This document shows, in pieces, positions 16,920 to 26,580 of a stretch of 64,000 nucleotides of DNA. The notes beneath the pieces are model-generated. The model was not told the origin of the DNA, did not search any database, and worked only from the letters and a program-made list of their open reading frames with translations. Both the position numbers and the translations under genes were made by a program. Every line of letters starts with the position of its first letter. Within the stretch, counting starts at the first letter, position 1. Source of the DNA: RUG563 sp964423675 (GTDB lineage: Bacteria > Bacillota > Clostridia > Christensenellales > Aristaeellaceae); the NCBI GenBank assembly GCA_964423675.1, contig CAYRFP010000001.1:1-64000 (forward strand), read 5' to 3'.

Positions 16920-17880
16920 ACAAATCACGCAGCCTTTCCTGAATCCGTTCCGCAGCAAAGCCAGCCGTCTTCCCTGCCATAATCAGCCGCACCGCGGCGG
17001 CTTCCCGTTCTCGCATCAGCAAATAGCCGATGATCCGCTGCGCTGCGTCAATGCTTTGACGGTAGGGTCGGTAAATGCTCAGCAGATAATTGTCCATGGT
17101 TCGCTCCAGCTGAGCAATTTTTCCGGGATCAGTTTGGGCGGCAAGCACAGCATGAAAAACGCCTTCACTGAAATTCTTTACAAGCAACGGCAGAGTTTCT
17201 GGCTTTTCATAGGCGCGAAGCCATTGGGCGTCTGTCACGTTTCCGCCAGCCAGCATAAGCGCTTTGAAAAGCGTTGCAGGCTTTCTCATATGCAGCGCTC
17301 GAAGCGCCATGATGAGATTGACCAAATCAACTTTTGAGGAAAAATAGGTTCGTTCGATTTTGGCCTTTGATGGCAACCAGGAGAAAATGGTTTCATAGAG
17401 CGCTTTATCCAAGGTGGCGTCGATATCCAGCGGGTCAACCTGGATCAGCAGCCTTTTTTCCAGTGCATCCAGCACCTTGGCCAGGATGGGATCCAAGTCC
17501 GCATATCGCTTCTCCGCCACATCCCGCTGTAATTGCTCCGTTGGATACACGCCGCCTAGGGAAAGCGCGTTGGCTTCCACGCCCTGGCAACGAGCCTTAA
17601 TCAGCATTTTCAGGTTGTTTACATCGAAGCGAAGCAAAAAGCAATCGATGATTTTTTCATCGTTGGCAAGCTTTCGCACGGTTTGACATGCCTGTTCCAC
17701 ATGCGCCGAAGCGATTTGCTCATAATTACCCTCGGCGTTCCAGCCGATTTCTGCCAGCACACGGCGGGCGTCCTGCGCAGTGGGGGCTTGCAGCAGCCGA
17801 TCCAGCTTTGTCTGGTCCAGCGCGTTTTTCTGCAGTACGCTCAACCGCCCGATGGCGTAATAAATGCTATTCTGGGGCAA
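16912..17880 (-). CDS. ntpC: V-type ATPase subunit C
   Basis: A 322-residue helical subunit that joins the central stalk to the K ring. Marks include YAIGRLSVLQKNAL at the N-terminus and the repeated RFDVNNLKMLIKAR segment. It begins at TTG 17880 (TTG CCC CAG AAT) behind AGAAGGGGG. The 3' end overlaps subunit F by 8 bases. Sequence conservation in this family is low, so assignment rests also on its operon position between E and F. Confidence 0.92.
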   Translation of the reverse strand: MPQNSIYYAIGRLSVLQKNALDQTKLDRLLQAPTAQDARRVLAEIGWNAEGNYEQIASAHVEQACQTVRKLANDEKIIDCFLLRFDVNNLKMLIKARCQGVEANALSLGGVYPTEQLQRDVAEKRYADLDPILAKVLDALEKRLLIQVDPLDIDATLDKALYETIFSWLPSKAKIERTYFSSKVDLVNLIMALRALHMRKPATLFKALMLAGGNVTDAQWLRAYEKPETLPLLVKNFSEGVFHAVLAAQTDPGKIAQLERTMDNYLLSIYRPYRQSIDAAQRIIGYLLMREREAAAVRLIMAGKTAGFAAERIQERLRDLYG

Positions 17881-17901
17881 GCTTCTTCCCCCTTCTTGCG
17901 A

Positions 17902-18492
17902 TTAATCTGGAAACAGTGCCTTGGCCACATCACTTTCCATCGAGATGCGATTGCCATTGACTAAGGCTTCAAACGTACAGTTCAGAGCTTCGCCGCCCCG
18001 GCGCAACTCGAAGCCGCAGCCAGTAATGCTGACCCCTTGAGAAAGCGAAGCAGTTTTTCCTTCCCTACGGAGTGCAGCGTTGGCTTCGTCCAGAAAAGAA
18101 GTATCAAACCACTCAGCGCTTTTTTCGCCGATCAGCACATCTTCGTTCCCTTGCGCTACAGAAAGAAGCTGGGCAAGAAAGAAACTGCGTTTCTGCGCCC
18201 GCGGCAAAGCGTAGAGTTCGGCAACAGCGCGATCAAAAGCAACGTCCATAACCTGCCGCTTTACCTGCAACTGGCTTTTTTTATCTTCCAGTTCCGCCAT
18301 GCGAAGCATCCGTGCTTCCATTTCCACGCATTCGTTCTTCAAACGTTCTTCCATAGCCGCCCGCTGCCGCTGAGTTTGCTCTTCATTTTGGGCAGAGATT
18401 GCAGCAGCGCGCTTTTCTGCATCCGCCAGCTGGGCGGCGGCGGCTTCCCGCGCGTCCGACTCAATCTTGTTCAGGATGCCTTTTACTTCCAT
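17902..18492 (-). CDS. ntpE: V-type ATPase subunit E (peripheral stalk)
   Basis: A 196-residue peripheral-stalk subunit. The N-terminal 85 residues are an Ala/Glu/Arg-rich coiled coil (for example ESDAREAAAAQLADAEKRAA), which pairs with the H-like subunit encoded first in the operon. The C-terminal part is globular and caps the A3B3 head. ATG 18492 follows GAGGAAAAAGC. The gap to subunit K is 15 bases. Confidence 0.9.
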   Translation of the reverse strand: MEVKGILNKIESDAREAAAAQLADAEKRAAAISAQNEEQTQRQRAAMEERLKNECVEMEARMLRMAELEDKKSQLQVKRQVMDVAFDRAVAELYALPRAQKRSFFLAQLLSVAQGNEDVLIGEKSAEWFDTSFLDEANAALRREGKTASLSQGVSITGCGFELRRGGEALNCTFEALVNGNRISMESDVAKALFPD

Positions 18493-18507
18493 TGCTTTTT
18501 CCTCTGC

Positions 18508-18981
18508 TTACAGAACGATGGCATTTACCATCAGGAAGGAAACAAGCAGCGCGAACACGGCATAGGTTTCAACCATAACAGCCATGGTAACGCCCTTGCC
18601 GGAAAGCTCCGCACGTTGGCCTGTCATCAGCATGCCAGCCATGGAAACCTTGGCCTGGCGGATAGCGGAATAATAGCCAACCAGCGCTACCGGCAGACAG
18701 GCAACCAGATAGGCGATGCCCTGCTCCAGCGTGACCGCTTTAATAGCGCCGCCCAGTACACCCACATTAATCAGAACGATCACGGCAATCAGAAAGCCGT
18801 AGATGCCCTGGGTGGCAGGAAGCAACTGTAGAACCAGCAACTTGCTGGATACATCCGGATTCTCACTGGCCACGCCGGCAGCCGTTTCGCCAGCCATGCC
18901 AACACCCTTGCTGGAACCCATACCGGAAACGATCGCAGCCATTGCGGCCGCAGCCAATGCCAGAATTTGACCGATTGTCAT
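18508..18981 (-). CDS. ntpK: V-type ATPase subunit K (c-ring, Na+-type ligands)
   Basis: A 157-residue proteolipid with four transmembrane helices in two hairpins, the doubled form found in V-ATPases. The residues that coordinate Na+ in E. hirae NtpK have counterparts here: Leu54, Thr57 and Gln58 in LLPATQG, Gln109 in AIRQAK, and Glu138 in MVETYA. This supports sodium rather than proton coupling, though ion choice needs measurement. ATG 18981 follows CAGGAGG. It forms the membrane rotor against subunit I. Confidence 0.95.
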   Translation of the reverse strand: MTIGQILALAAAAMAAIVSGMGSSKGVGMAGETAAGVASENPDVSSKLLVLQLLPATQGIYGFLIAVIVLINVGVLGGAIKAVTLEQGIAYLVACLPVALVGYYSAIRQAKVSMAGMLMTGQRAELSGKGVTMAVMVETYAVFALLVSFLMVNAIVL

Positions 18982-19022
18982 GATGAATTACCTCCTGTTT
19001 TGTTTCGTTCTATGATACAGCA

Positions 19023-20954
19023 TTATTCATCTGCTTCAGCAGAAGCAATGCTCACATACTTGGGCTTCGTTCCCAGTGGCGAAAAGGGCTTTCCGCCGTC
19101 CTCGTAGAATTTGCCGAAGAATTCAATGTACTGCAGACGGCAGGAATGCACGTAAGCACCTAATGCGTTAATGCCCAGATTGAACACATGGCAAAAGACG
19201 AACAGCACCGCGCCAATAATTTTCCCGACAATCCCTGCTCCCCAAATCATGCCGATCAGCTGATTGAATACCATGCCGATAACGCCAGTTGCCAAGCCCA
19301 TGCCGAACAGGCGCATATAGGAAAGCAGATCGCTCACCCAACTGGTAATACCATACAGTGCACCAAGCCCACCGAAAATCCGCTTGATGGGGTTCTTCTC
19401 CCCACGCTTTGTAAATAGCAGAATCACAGCTACCGAGATCAGCGCCATGATCTGGCCAATCTGCTTGGTGCTGTCCAGAAGCAGCAAGCCTAGCCCAACC
19501 AGCAGCGTGGCCCAAGCTACCTGATCTGCTAGAGCAGCCACCAGTTTCCCCCGCTTCAGGTTCATGTAAGCGGCCACGCCGAGACCGGCAAATAAGTGCA
19601 CCGCGCCCATGCCGATACAGACCGCCATCACAGGCATGGAATCGTTTACCGAGTCCAGAAGCCAAAGATTCTTGGGTAGCGGATTAAAGCCGAAGACGGT
19701 ATTATATACCAGCCCCCAGATGATAGTAGCGATTCCACCATAGGTTAGCAGATAGAGCAGCTTGGCGTTTTCAAATTTGATTTTCTTGATCTTCATGAAA
19801 ATCGGGATAAGAAGCGCCATGACCAGACCGTAACCCGCATCGGATACCATCATGCCAAACAGGCAGGCATAGAATGGCGCCATAGCTGCCGTTGGGTCGA
19901 TTCCCCTGTAATCTGGCAGCGAATAACCTTCGACCACCGTTTCAAAGGGCGCTACAAATTTATTGTTGCGAAGCTTAATCGGCGGATTTTCTTCGTCCAG
20001 CGGATCACGGAATTCCAAAGCAGCGGACGGCGAAAGCTTGCGCGCCTTTTGCTCCACCTTCTCATAGGAAGGCGCGGGTACCCAGCCATTGAGCAGGAAT
20101 GTTGTTTCCGTGACGGCAAAGCGTCCGGCTGCCTGCTGCCGATTCAACTGCATGTTTAACACTTCGTAGAGCGCCTTGAAAGCAGGAATATCTGCTGTCA
20201 TGGCTACAATCTCCTGCTGAATCTGTTCCCGCTCCTGTTTAATTGCAGCAAGCTGCGTTTGTAGAGAATCCAGATACTGTTCTGGCGTGTTATCTCCTAA
20301 AGCGGAAAAGGATTCAACCGTGAAATCACAATCATCCAGCGCGGTAGAGACCTTTTGAGCCACTTCCTGATGCGCAGCCGCGATTACGCAGACCGTTTCC
20401 GGGCCGCTTCCGACCACTGTCAGAGCAGCTAAATCAAATGCAGCCAGTGCTCGCTCTGCCTCTTGAACGTTGCGTGCTGGAAGTGTTCCAGCCATATAGC
20501 GAATGGTTCCATGAGGCTGGAACGCAGTTTGGGGCGAAATGTCAAGGGAGAGCCAGGGCGTATACTGCTCTACTGCAGCAAGCGTTCTTGTTTCCTCTGT
20601 GTCCATTTCGTTTTTCCGTTGCTGGAAATGCTCCAGTCTGGCGATCAAGTCCAGGTACGCAGTTTCCTGGCTGGCGATTTCTTCGGCCTTTTCCGGGGAT
20701 ATTTCCGGATATGTGCCGAACATAGGCTTGGGGGCGTCATCGAAACGCTTAAGCTGATCCAATGCCCAACTTAAACGTTTCAATTTCGTCTCCGTTTCTT
20801 CAGCACCAGTCTTCTCTTTTTCAGCAAAAGCTTCTTCCTCTTTGGAAGGACTGATGATTTCCACGCAGTTCATACGTTGCATCGCCCGAAGAAGCTTATC
20901 TTTGTCAGACTTGGGGGCGAGCAACGTGAACCGTTTCATTTCAACGATCGCCAT
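19023..20954 (-). CDS. ntpI: V-type ATPase subunit I (membrane stator)
   Basis: A 643-residue subunit. The first 350 residues are cytoplasmic and coiled-coil rich (MAIVEMKRFTLLAPKSDKDK start). The C-terminal half has about eight membrane helices, with GIDPTAAMAPFYACLFGMM opening the membrane part and DLLSYMRLFGMGLATGVIG carrying the conserved Arg that faces the c-ring. It provides the ion half-channels. ATG 20954 overlaps the end of the preceding small stalk gene by 14 bases. Confidence 0.95.
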   Translation of the reverse strand: MAIVEMKRFTLLAPKSDKDKLLRAMQRMNCVEIISPSKEEEAFAEKEKTGAEETETKLKRLSWALDQLKRFDDAPKPMFGTYPEISPEKAEEIASQETAYLDLIARLEHFQQRKNEMDTEETRTLAAVEQYTPWLSLDISPQTAFQPHGTIRYMAGTLPARNVQEAERALAAFDLAALTVVGSGPETVCVIAAAHQEVAQKVSTALDDCDFTVESFSALGDNTPEQYLDSLQTQLAAIKQEREQIQQEIVAMTADIPAFKALYEVLNMQLNRQQAAGRFAVTETTFLLNGWVPAPSYEKVEQKARKLSPSAALEFRDPLDEENPPIKLRNNKFVAPFETVVEGYSLPDYRGIDPTAAMAPFYACLFGMMVSDAGYGLVMALLIPIFMKIKKIKFENAKLLYLLTYGGIATIIWGLVYNTVFGFNPLPKNLWLLDSVNDSMPVMAVCIGMGAVHLFAGLGVAAYMNLKRGKLVAALADQVAWATLLVGLGLLLLDSTKQIGQIMALISVAVILLFTKRGEKNPIKRIFGGLGALYGITSWVSDLLSYMRLFGMGLATGVIGMVFNQLIGMIWGAGIVGKIIGAVLFVFCHVFNLGINALGAYVHSCRLQYIEFFGKFYEDGGKPFSPLGTKPKYVSIASAEADE

Positions 20955-21249
20955 GCTGCAACACCCTTTCTACGATTAACGCCGAAGCCTGATCCAGCCG
21001 GGCAACGGCCTCTTGGCGATAGGCCTCAAGCCGCTTTTGCTTTTGGGTCGCCTGCGCCTGAATACGCTCTTCCACTGCAGCTTCATGCTGCTTCAGTTTC
21101 TGTTGGTATTCGGCGCGAATTTCTCCGAAGGCTTGCCGAGAGTTTTCCAGGGCGGCTTCTTCTGCGGCTTTCACCATTTCCCTGGATTGCTCTGCGGCGG
21201 CCTTGCGGATTTCATCCGCCTTTTCTTCTGCGGCGCGGATGACTTCCAA
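20941..21249 (-). CDS. ntpF: V-type ATPase peripheral stalk subunit H/NtpF-like
   Basis: About 102 residues, almost entirely an Ala/Glu/Lys coiled coil (IRAAEEKADEIRKAAAEQ), matching the small peripheral-stalk subunit that opens ntp operons. The start is uncertain. TTG at 21249 is the first ordinary start, but the strong AAAGGAGG lies about 25 bases upstream of it. The in-frame codons ATT (21258) and ACG (21264) sit closer, and the extra residues IQLL look like a natural helix start. A non-standard start codon is therefore possible. Confidence 0.82.
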   Translation of the reverse strand: MEVIRAAEEKADEIRKAAAEQSREMVKAAEEAALENSRQAFGEIRAEYQQKLKQHEAAVEERIQAQATQKQKRLEAYRQEAVARLDQASALIVERVLQHGDR

Positions 21250-21299
21250 TAGTTGAATAGCCGTTTTCTTTTCCTCCTTTACAGAAGGTTAAATGGGCT

Positions 21300-21929
21300 T
21301 TATTTGGTGCCGAACAGGCGGTCGCCAGCATCGCCCAGGCCGGGGATGATATAGCCGTGATCATTCAGCTTTTCATCCAATGCAGCCACATAGATGTCTA
21401 CATCAGGATGTGCCTTCTGCATGTATTCAATTCCCTCGGGTGCAGCAATCAGATTCACCAGACGGATGTTCTGGCAACCGCGTTCCTTAATGAAAGAGAT
21501 TGCCGCCGCAGCACTGCCGCCAGTGGCCAGCATGGGATCCAGCACGATCAGCTGACGATGCTGTGCATCCTCGGGAAGCTTGCAGTAATACTCAACAGGC
21601 TTCAGAGTCTGTGGGTCGCGATACAGGCCGATGTGTCCCACCTTCGCATTGGGGATCAACTCCATAATGCCATCAACCATGCCAAGGCCCGCCCGCAGGA
21701 TGGGGATAATGCCGATGGGCTTCCCCGCCAGCATCTTGGTTTTCATAACAGTGATGGGCGTTTCCACTTCCACTTCTTCCGTGGGAAAATCGCGGGTTAC
21801 TTCATAAACCATCAGCATGGAAATTTCGTCCAGAAGCTCTCTGAACTCCTTGCAGCCGGTTTTCTTATCGCGCATAAGGCTCAGTTTGTGCTGGATGAGA
21901 GGATGATCGAATACATGTACTTTGCTCAT
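21300..21929 (-). CDS. upp: Uracil phosphoribosyltransferase
   Basis: A 209-residue enzyme that makes UMP from uracil and PRPP in pyrimidine salvage. The PRPP-binding segment VLDPMLATGGSAAAAI lies near residue 130, IPILRAGLGMVDG near 73, and the uracil-binding end GYIIPGLGDAGDRLFGT is intact. Length equals the family norm. It has its own strong promoter. The V-ATPase operon begins 50 bases downstream on the same strand with no terminator visible between, so upp is probably the first gene of that transcript. Confidence 0.97.
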   Translation of the reverse strand: MSKVHVFDHPLIQHKLSLMRDKKTGCKEFRELLDEISMLMVYEVTRDFPTEEVEVETPITVMKTKMLAGKPIGIIPILRAGLGMVDGIMELIPNAKVGHIGLYRDPQTLKPVEYYCKLPEDAQHRQLIVLDPMLATGGSAAAAISFIKERGCQNIRLVNLIAAPEGIEYMQKAHPDVDIYVAALDEKLNDHGYIIPGLGDAGDRLFGTK

Positions 21930-21999
21930 GGGACTCGTTCCTTTCTACCACATTTGTATGTTTTTTTGCGTCCAACCAATGAATATTACCCAGAATTTA

Positions 22000-22028
22000 A
22001 TTATAAAGGAAGATCCTTTATTTTGCAA
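22000..22028 (-). promoter_or_regulatory. Promoter of upp (and probably the V-ATPase operon)
   Basis: On the minus strand TTGCAA, a 17-base spacer, TATAAT. The leader to the upp start is about 65 bases. Confidence 0.8.
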
Positions 22029-22280
22029 GCAAAAACCTGGAAAAAAACAGTGATTTTTGCTTTTTCTTATCCGTCACTGGTTTTCTGCTTTTTTCTTCCT
22101 CCCTTCATTGCATTTGTTCCATGGCTGGAACAGGTATCATCCTATCCAATTTTTTTGATAAAAACAACAGGCATTCCCGGACATTTGCCTAAAAAACAGA
22201 CAAAACCTGAGAAATGCTGAAAAACGAACGCTGCCATCCATGAACGCAATAAATGAATATTCCAGCAGCAAATATTTCTC

Positions 22281-22308
22281 TTGTCATTTGAAGAAAATCC
22301 TGTATAAT
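22281..22308 (+). promoter_or_regulatory. Promoter of the glycosidase gene
   Basis: TTGTCA, a 16-base spacer, TATAAT; start codon 57 bases downstream. The AAAATCCTGTATAAT stretch recurs exactly at 26572-26586. Confidence 0.7.
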
Positions 22309-22364
22309 GAAGAGCGTTCCAAACATTCAGAATCGTTTCCCCGGAAAGCGAAAGGAGGCAGCCT

Positions 22365-25300
22365 ATGCTTTACCCGCAAAACGTCTCGGATCATCTTTCG
22401 CCGGAGCTTTTCAAAAAGCCTACCAGCGAATATCGCGCCACCCCATTTTGGGCCTGGAACTGTGATCTAAAAAAAGAAGAATTATTATGGCAAATTGAGC
22501 AGCTGAAGGAAATGGGAATGGGCGGCTTTCATATGCATTGCCGTTCCGGCATGTCCACGCCTTATTTGACGGATGAGTTTATGGAACTTGTTCGCAGCTG
22601 TGTGGAAAAGGCCAAGGATGAAAAGATGCTGGCCTGGCTATATGACGAAGACCGATGGCCTTCCGGTGCGGCGGGCGGAATCGTGACGAAGGATTACCGT
22701 TATCGCGCTCGTTCTCTCCGGATAACTGATCAAATTCGGGAAAATGAAACGCCTGTCGCACGATGGGCTGTATCGTTGGATGAAAACAAGTGCCTCAAAA
22801 GCTACCGGAGACTTCAGGACGGCGAACAGCTGGAAGACGGCGAGTTCCTGCGCAATGGCTACCTGGAGATTCGGAAAAACAGCACTTGGTATAACAATCA
22901 GGCCTATTTGGATACGCTGAATCCAGAAGCTGTGCGCAAGTTTATCGAAGTGACACATGAGCGCTACGCCCAGTGGTTTGAGCAGGATTTTGGCGGTGCT
23001 GTGCCTGCCATCTTTACGGATGAGCCTCAGTTTTCAGCTAAGCTGACGCTTTCATTCCCAGACGAAAATGCCGATGCCGTGCTGCCTTGGACGGATGATC
23101 TGGACGATACCTTCCAGGCGGCCTATGGCGAATCATTGCTGGATAAGCTGCCCGAAGTGCTTTGGGAATTGCCTGGTGATCAGGTGTCTGCCGTTCGCTA
23201 TCATTTCCACGATCATGTGACCGAACGTTTTACCCAGGCGTTTTCGGATCAAATTGGTGCCTGGTGTGAAAAACATCATATTATGTTGACTGGCCATATG
23301 ATGGAAGAACCCACTCTGCGTAGCCAAACCCGAATGCTAGGCGAAGCCATGCGTGCCTATCGGGGATTCCAGCTTCCTGGCATTGATATGCTGTGCGATT
23401 GGCGGGAATATACTACGGCCAAACAAACGCAGTCCGCTGCCCACCAATACGGCCGTCCTGGCGTGCTCAGCGAGCTTTATGGCGTAACGAATTGGGATTT
23501 TGAATTCCGCGGCCGATTGGCAAGCAGCGCTGGGTGTAACAGTGCGTGTGCCGCATTTGTCTTGGGTTTCCATGGAAGGCGAGGCAAAGCGTGATTACCC
23601 TGCGTCTATCTCCTACCAATCCCCTTGGTATAAGGAATACGCTTATGTGGAGGATCATTTTGCGCGGCTGAACACTGCCCTGACCCGGGGAAAACCGGAG
23701 GTTAAAGTCGGCGTCATTCATCCCATTGAAAGCTATTGGCTGCGTTTTGGTCCTGCTTCCCAGACCGCTGCGCGCCGCCGGGAAATGGACGTACGGTTTA
23801 AGGAGGTCACCCATTGGCTGCTGGAAGGGCTTGTGGACTTTGACTTTATTTGCGAATCTTTGCTGCCCAGTCAGTGCGAAAAAGGCGGTGCGCCTTTGCA
23901 GGTCGGTCAAATGGCCTATGATGCGATTGTTGTTCCTGCCTGCGAAACACTGCGTTCAACCACGCTGGAACGGCTGGAAGCATTTGCAACTGCCGGCGGA
24001 AAGCTGATCTTTATGGGTCACGCACCCAAATTTGTGGACGCTGTTTCCTCCGATCGGGCTGAAGCGCTGGCGAAAAAAACACAAAAAATTTCCTATGCAT
24101 GTTTTGAGTTGCTTGACGCTTTAGAACAGCAGCGGGAGATTGACGTGCGGAAAACAAATGGCGAGCGCATGCCACATCTGCTTCATCAGATGCGCCGCGA
24201 TGGCGAAGGCCGCTGGTTGTTTCTGTGCAATGACCAAAAGCCGGAACGCATTGATTGTCCTGATGAATGGGATTGCACCCTGTCGATCAAGGGGTTGTGG
24301 CATCCCACGATTTATGATACCATGACTGGCGAAATCAATTCCTGCCCCTGCCAGCAGAAAAATGGCAATACCCTTATTCCCCTTACATGGCATGGGCATG
24401 ACAGCCTTTTGCTGTATTTGACCCCCGGACAGGCGCAGTCGGCCCCGGCCTCCGAACAGAATCAGGAATCCATTGCCAGCGAAGAATACTCCATTTTCTA
24501 TGCCGAGATGCTTGCTGCTTCCGCAAGCAAACGAACCGAGATTGCCCGGTTCCGCGGTTCCTTCCCTGTTACGCTCAGCGAGCCTAATGTGGTTCTTCTG
24601 GATCAGGCAGAATACGCCTATGATGATGGCCCGTGGCAGCCTAAGGATGAACTACTGCGCATCGAATCGCGGCTTCGGAAAGAGCATAATTTACAGGAGA
24701 GGGGCGGTGCGCAGCCCTGGGTTGTGCCTGCGGATACGCATTTTGAACATTACCTTACGCTGCGGTTTACGATTCCTAGCGAGATTTCCTGCGGAGATGT
24801 TTCTCTGGCGCTTGAGCGGCCTGAAACCACGGAAATTACCTGGAATGGCGAGAAAATAGATGCCTTGCCCGATGGATATTATGTAGACAAGAGCATCAAG
24901 AAGATTGCACTGCCTGGGCTAAAGGAAGGCGTGAACACGCTGATTCTCCGTCTTCCGCTGGCTAATCGTTTTGGCGCGGAATGGTGTTATCTTCTGGGCG
25001 ATTTCGGCGTACGTGTTCAGGGCGATGAAGCAGTGGTTATGTCACCGGTTCGCAAACTGGGCTTTGGCGATTGGACAAGCCAGGGGCTTCCCTTTTATGC
25101 CGGCAATGTTACCTATCATCTGCCGCTGGAAGCGGAAAGGGGATTTCGTTTTGCAGATTTCTAAATTCCGCAATCCCCTGCTTGCTGTATCACTGGACGG
25201 CCAGAGGCAGGGCGTAATTGCCTATTCACCCTATCGGCTGCCCATTTCCTGCACACCCGGTCATCACACGCTGGAAATCACGGCCTATGGCAATCGCCGC

Positions 25301-25444
25301 AACGCGTTTGGTCAGGTGCATTGCGCGGATGAAACTCTGACATGGTTTGGCCCGGACTCCTGGCGCACATCTGGCGCAAGGTGGGCTGACGAATACCAGT
25401 TGGCGCGGACAGGGATTCTTGCCTCCCCTGTCATCCTAAAGTAA
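22365..25444 (+). pseudogene. Large glycoside hydrolase gene broken by two frameshifts
   Basis: Three overlapping frames encode one continuous product of about 1,025 residues. Part 1 starts at ATG 22365 after AAAGGAGG, with FWAWNCDLKKEELLWQI and AWLYDEDRWPSGAAGG, the N-terminal signature of large rhamnosidase-like glycoside hydrolases. Near 23512-23514 (GGCC) the sense moves by one base: WDFEFRG continues as DWQAALGVTV in the next frame. Part 2 has a galactose-binding-like C-terminal region (LRFTIPSEISCGDVSL). Near 25136-25142 (AAAGGGG) it shifts again: LEAE continues as GDFVLQISKF and ends at 25444. Each break behaves like a one-base insertion, or a loss of 3n-1 bases at the first site. It could be a true pseudogene or assembly errors. 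The exact glycoside hydrolase family is not certain. No signal peptide is seen. Confidence 0.8.
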
Positions 25445-25483
25445 TCAGCGCATTTCACTGTGTGTTGCCCATAAAAACAGATG

Positions 25484-25521
25484 ATCCTCCGTGTGATCTC
25501 GGTCATGCGGAGGATTATTTT
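25484..25521 (+). terminator. Hairpin after the glycosidase gene
   Basis: ATCCTCCG / CGGAGGAT stem with a 16-base loop and a broken T run (TATTTTA). Confidence 0.5.
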
Positions 25522-25562
25522 AGGTTATTCTAAAAGTATTTCGTTTTGTGATTTGTGGCAAT

Positions 25563-25602
25563 AAAAAAGCGGTCAAGCATTTCTGCATGACCGCATTTTT
25601 TC
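25563..25602. terminator. Terminator of the zinc-ribbon gene
   Basis: GCGGTCA / TGACCGC stem with inner GCA/TGC pairs, flanked by six A and six T residues, so it works on either strand. Confidence 0.85.
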
Positions 25603-25887
25603 TTAGTACTGGGGACGATTCTTGGCGAAGCAATCGCGGCAATACACCGGCCGATCGCCACGGGGCTGGAAGGGCACCTGGGTGGTGCAGCCGCAGCCAT
25701 CACAGATTACTTCGTACATCTGGCGTTCGCCACGGTTGCCGCCATTCTGGCGACGGGCAGCGCGGCAAGCGGGGCAACGGCCGGGCTCGTTCTGGAAGCC
25801 CTTTTCAGCATAGAAAGCCTGCTCAGAAGCGGTGAAGGTGAATTCCTGGCCGCATTCACGGCAAGTGAGGGTCTTGTCCTGATACAT
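25603..25887 (-). CDS. Small double zinc-ribbon protein (CxxC-x17-CxxC type)
   Basis: A 94-residue protein with two zinc-binding units. The first has CRECGQEF and CPACRAARR; the second has CDGCGCTTQVPF and YCRDCFAKN. The core between them is Gly/Arg/Asn-rich. Such proteins are common in Firmicutes and are annotated as zinc-ribbon domain proteins without a proven role. ATG 25887 is preferred over the in-frame ATG 25947 because AGGAGG lies 10 bases upstream and the conserved part starts there. A leader of about 135 bases separates it from an extended -10 promoter; I see no known riboswitch in it. Confidence 0.88.
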   Translation of the reverse strand: MYQDKTLTCRECGQEFTFTASEQAFYAEKGFQNEPGRCPACRAARRQNGGNRGERQMYEVICDGCGCTTQVPFQPRGDRPVYCRDCFAKNRPQY

Positions 25888-26028
25888 GATACATGTACCT
25901 CCTGATTTAATTTGCCAAACCGAGTGATACGTTCCGGTTGTTTCCATTGGGCTCTACGCATCAGTCGATTGACGATGAACAAAACCGGGAGGAACACCTG
26001 AAATCCCTTTGGCTTGGTTACGGGAAAT

Positions 26029-26037
26029 ATTATAGCA
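26029..26037 (-). promoter_or_regulatory. Extended -10 promoter of the zinc-ribbon gene
   Basis: On the minus strand TGC-TATAAT, with no clear -35. Confidence 0.5.
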
Positions 26038-26112
26038 CAGGTGATACAAAAAGTATAGCCCATTTGGCAAAAAACTTTTTTGCTTTTTAAAAATTCCAGC
26101 ATGTGAAAATAC

Positions 26113-26141
26113 TTTACATTTTCGTCCAAATACGTTATAAT
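26113..26141 (+). promoter_or_regulatory. Promoter of the XRE regulator gene
   Basis: TTTACA, a 17-base spacer, TATAAT. The start codon is 43 bases downstream. Confidence 0.82.
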
Positions 26142-26183
26142 TTTCTATATCAAGATTAATATATGTGAAGGGAGAATGGAGCC

Positions 26184-26513
26184 ATGGTTGATTACGTTGA
26201 CATTGGCCGTCGCATGAAAGCAAAGCGACAAAGCTTGAATCGATCGCAGGAGGAAGTGGCCAACAGTGTCAATATTTCCGTTTCTTTTTATGGAAACATT
26301 GAACGGGGAAAGCGGATTCCCAGCTTGGACACGCTGATCGCGATTGCCAATGCATTAGGCGTAGGGGCGGATTATTTGCTTTCCAGCAGTTTAACGGCAT
26401 CATCGGCCAAGCGCTCTGATTCGGAACTGCGTTTGATTCGTCAATACCTCCGGGATTGGGTGGAAGAGCTGGACTATTCCATCAAGCCTGAAGCAGCAGA
26501 TGATCTAACCTGA
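26184..26513 (+). CDS. XRE family helix-turn-helix regulator
   Basis: A 109-residue protein with a Cro/CI-type HTH at residues 7-65: the recognition helix region is VNISVSFYGNIERGKRIPS followed by LDTLIAIANALGVGADYLL. The last 40 residues form a short helical tail with no ligand domain. It has its own promoter, and GAAGGGAG precedes ATG 26184. It lies upstream of azlC/azlD but a strong terminator separates them, so regulation of those genes is only possible by proximity. Confidence 0.9.
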   Translation: MVDYVDIGRRMKAKRQSLNRSQEEVANSVNISVSFYGNIERGKRIPSLDTLIAIANALGVGADYLLSSSLTASSAKRSDSELRLIRQYLRDWVEELDYSIKPEAADDLT

Positions 26514-26580
26514 GTCTTACTGGCAAAATTGCCCCAAACAGGGACGGATTTTCCCGCTATCTTTTTGCGCAAAAATCCTG

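Larger units (their letters stand above)
21930..22364. other. Divergent intergenic region between upp and glycosidase gene
   Basis: This 435-base gap holds a minus-strand promoter for upp (22000-22028), a plus-strand promoter for the glycosidase gene (22281-22308), and a palindrome TGTTCCA-TGGC-TGGAACA at 22115-22132 that could be an operator. I see no open frame worth calling and no known riboswitch core. Confidence 0.6.

Noticed and set aside
16920..16958. Longer subunit F starting at 16958
   Set aside because: It would overlap subunit C by 47 bases and add 13 unconserved residues; the ATG at 16919 gives the usual length.
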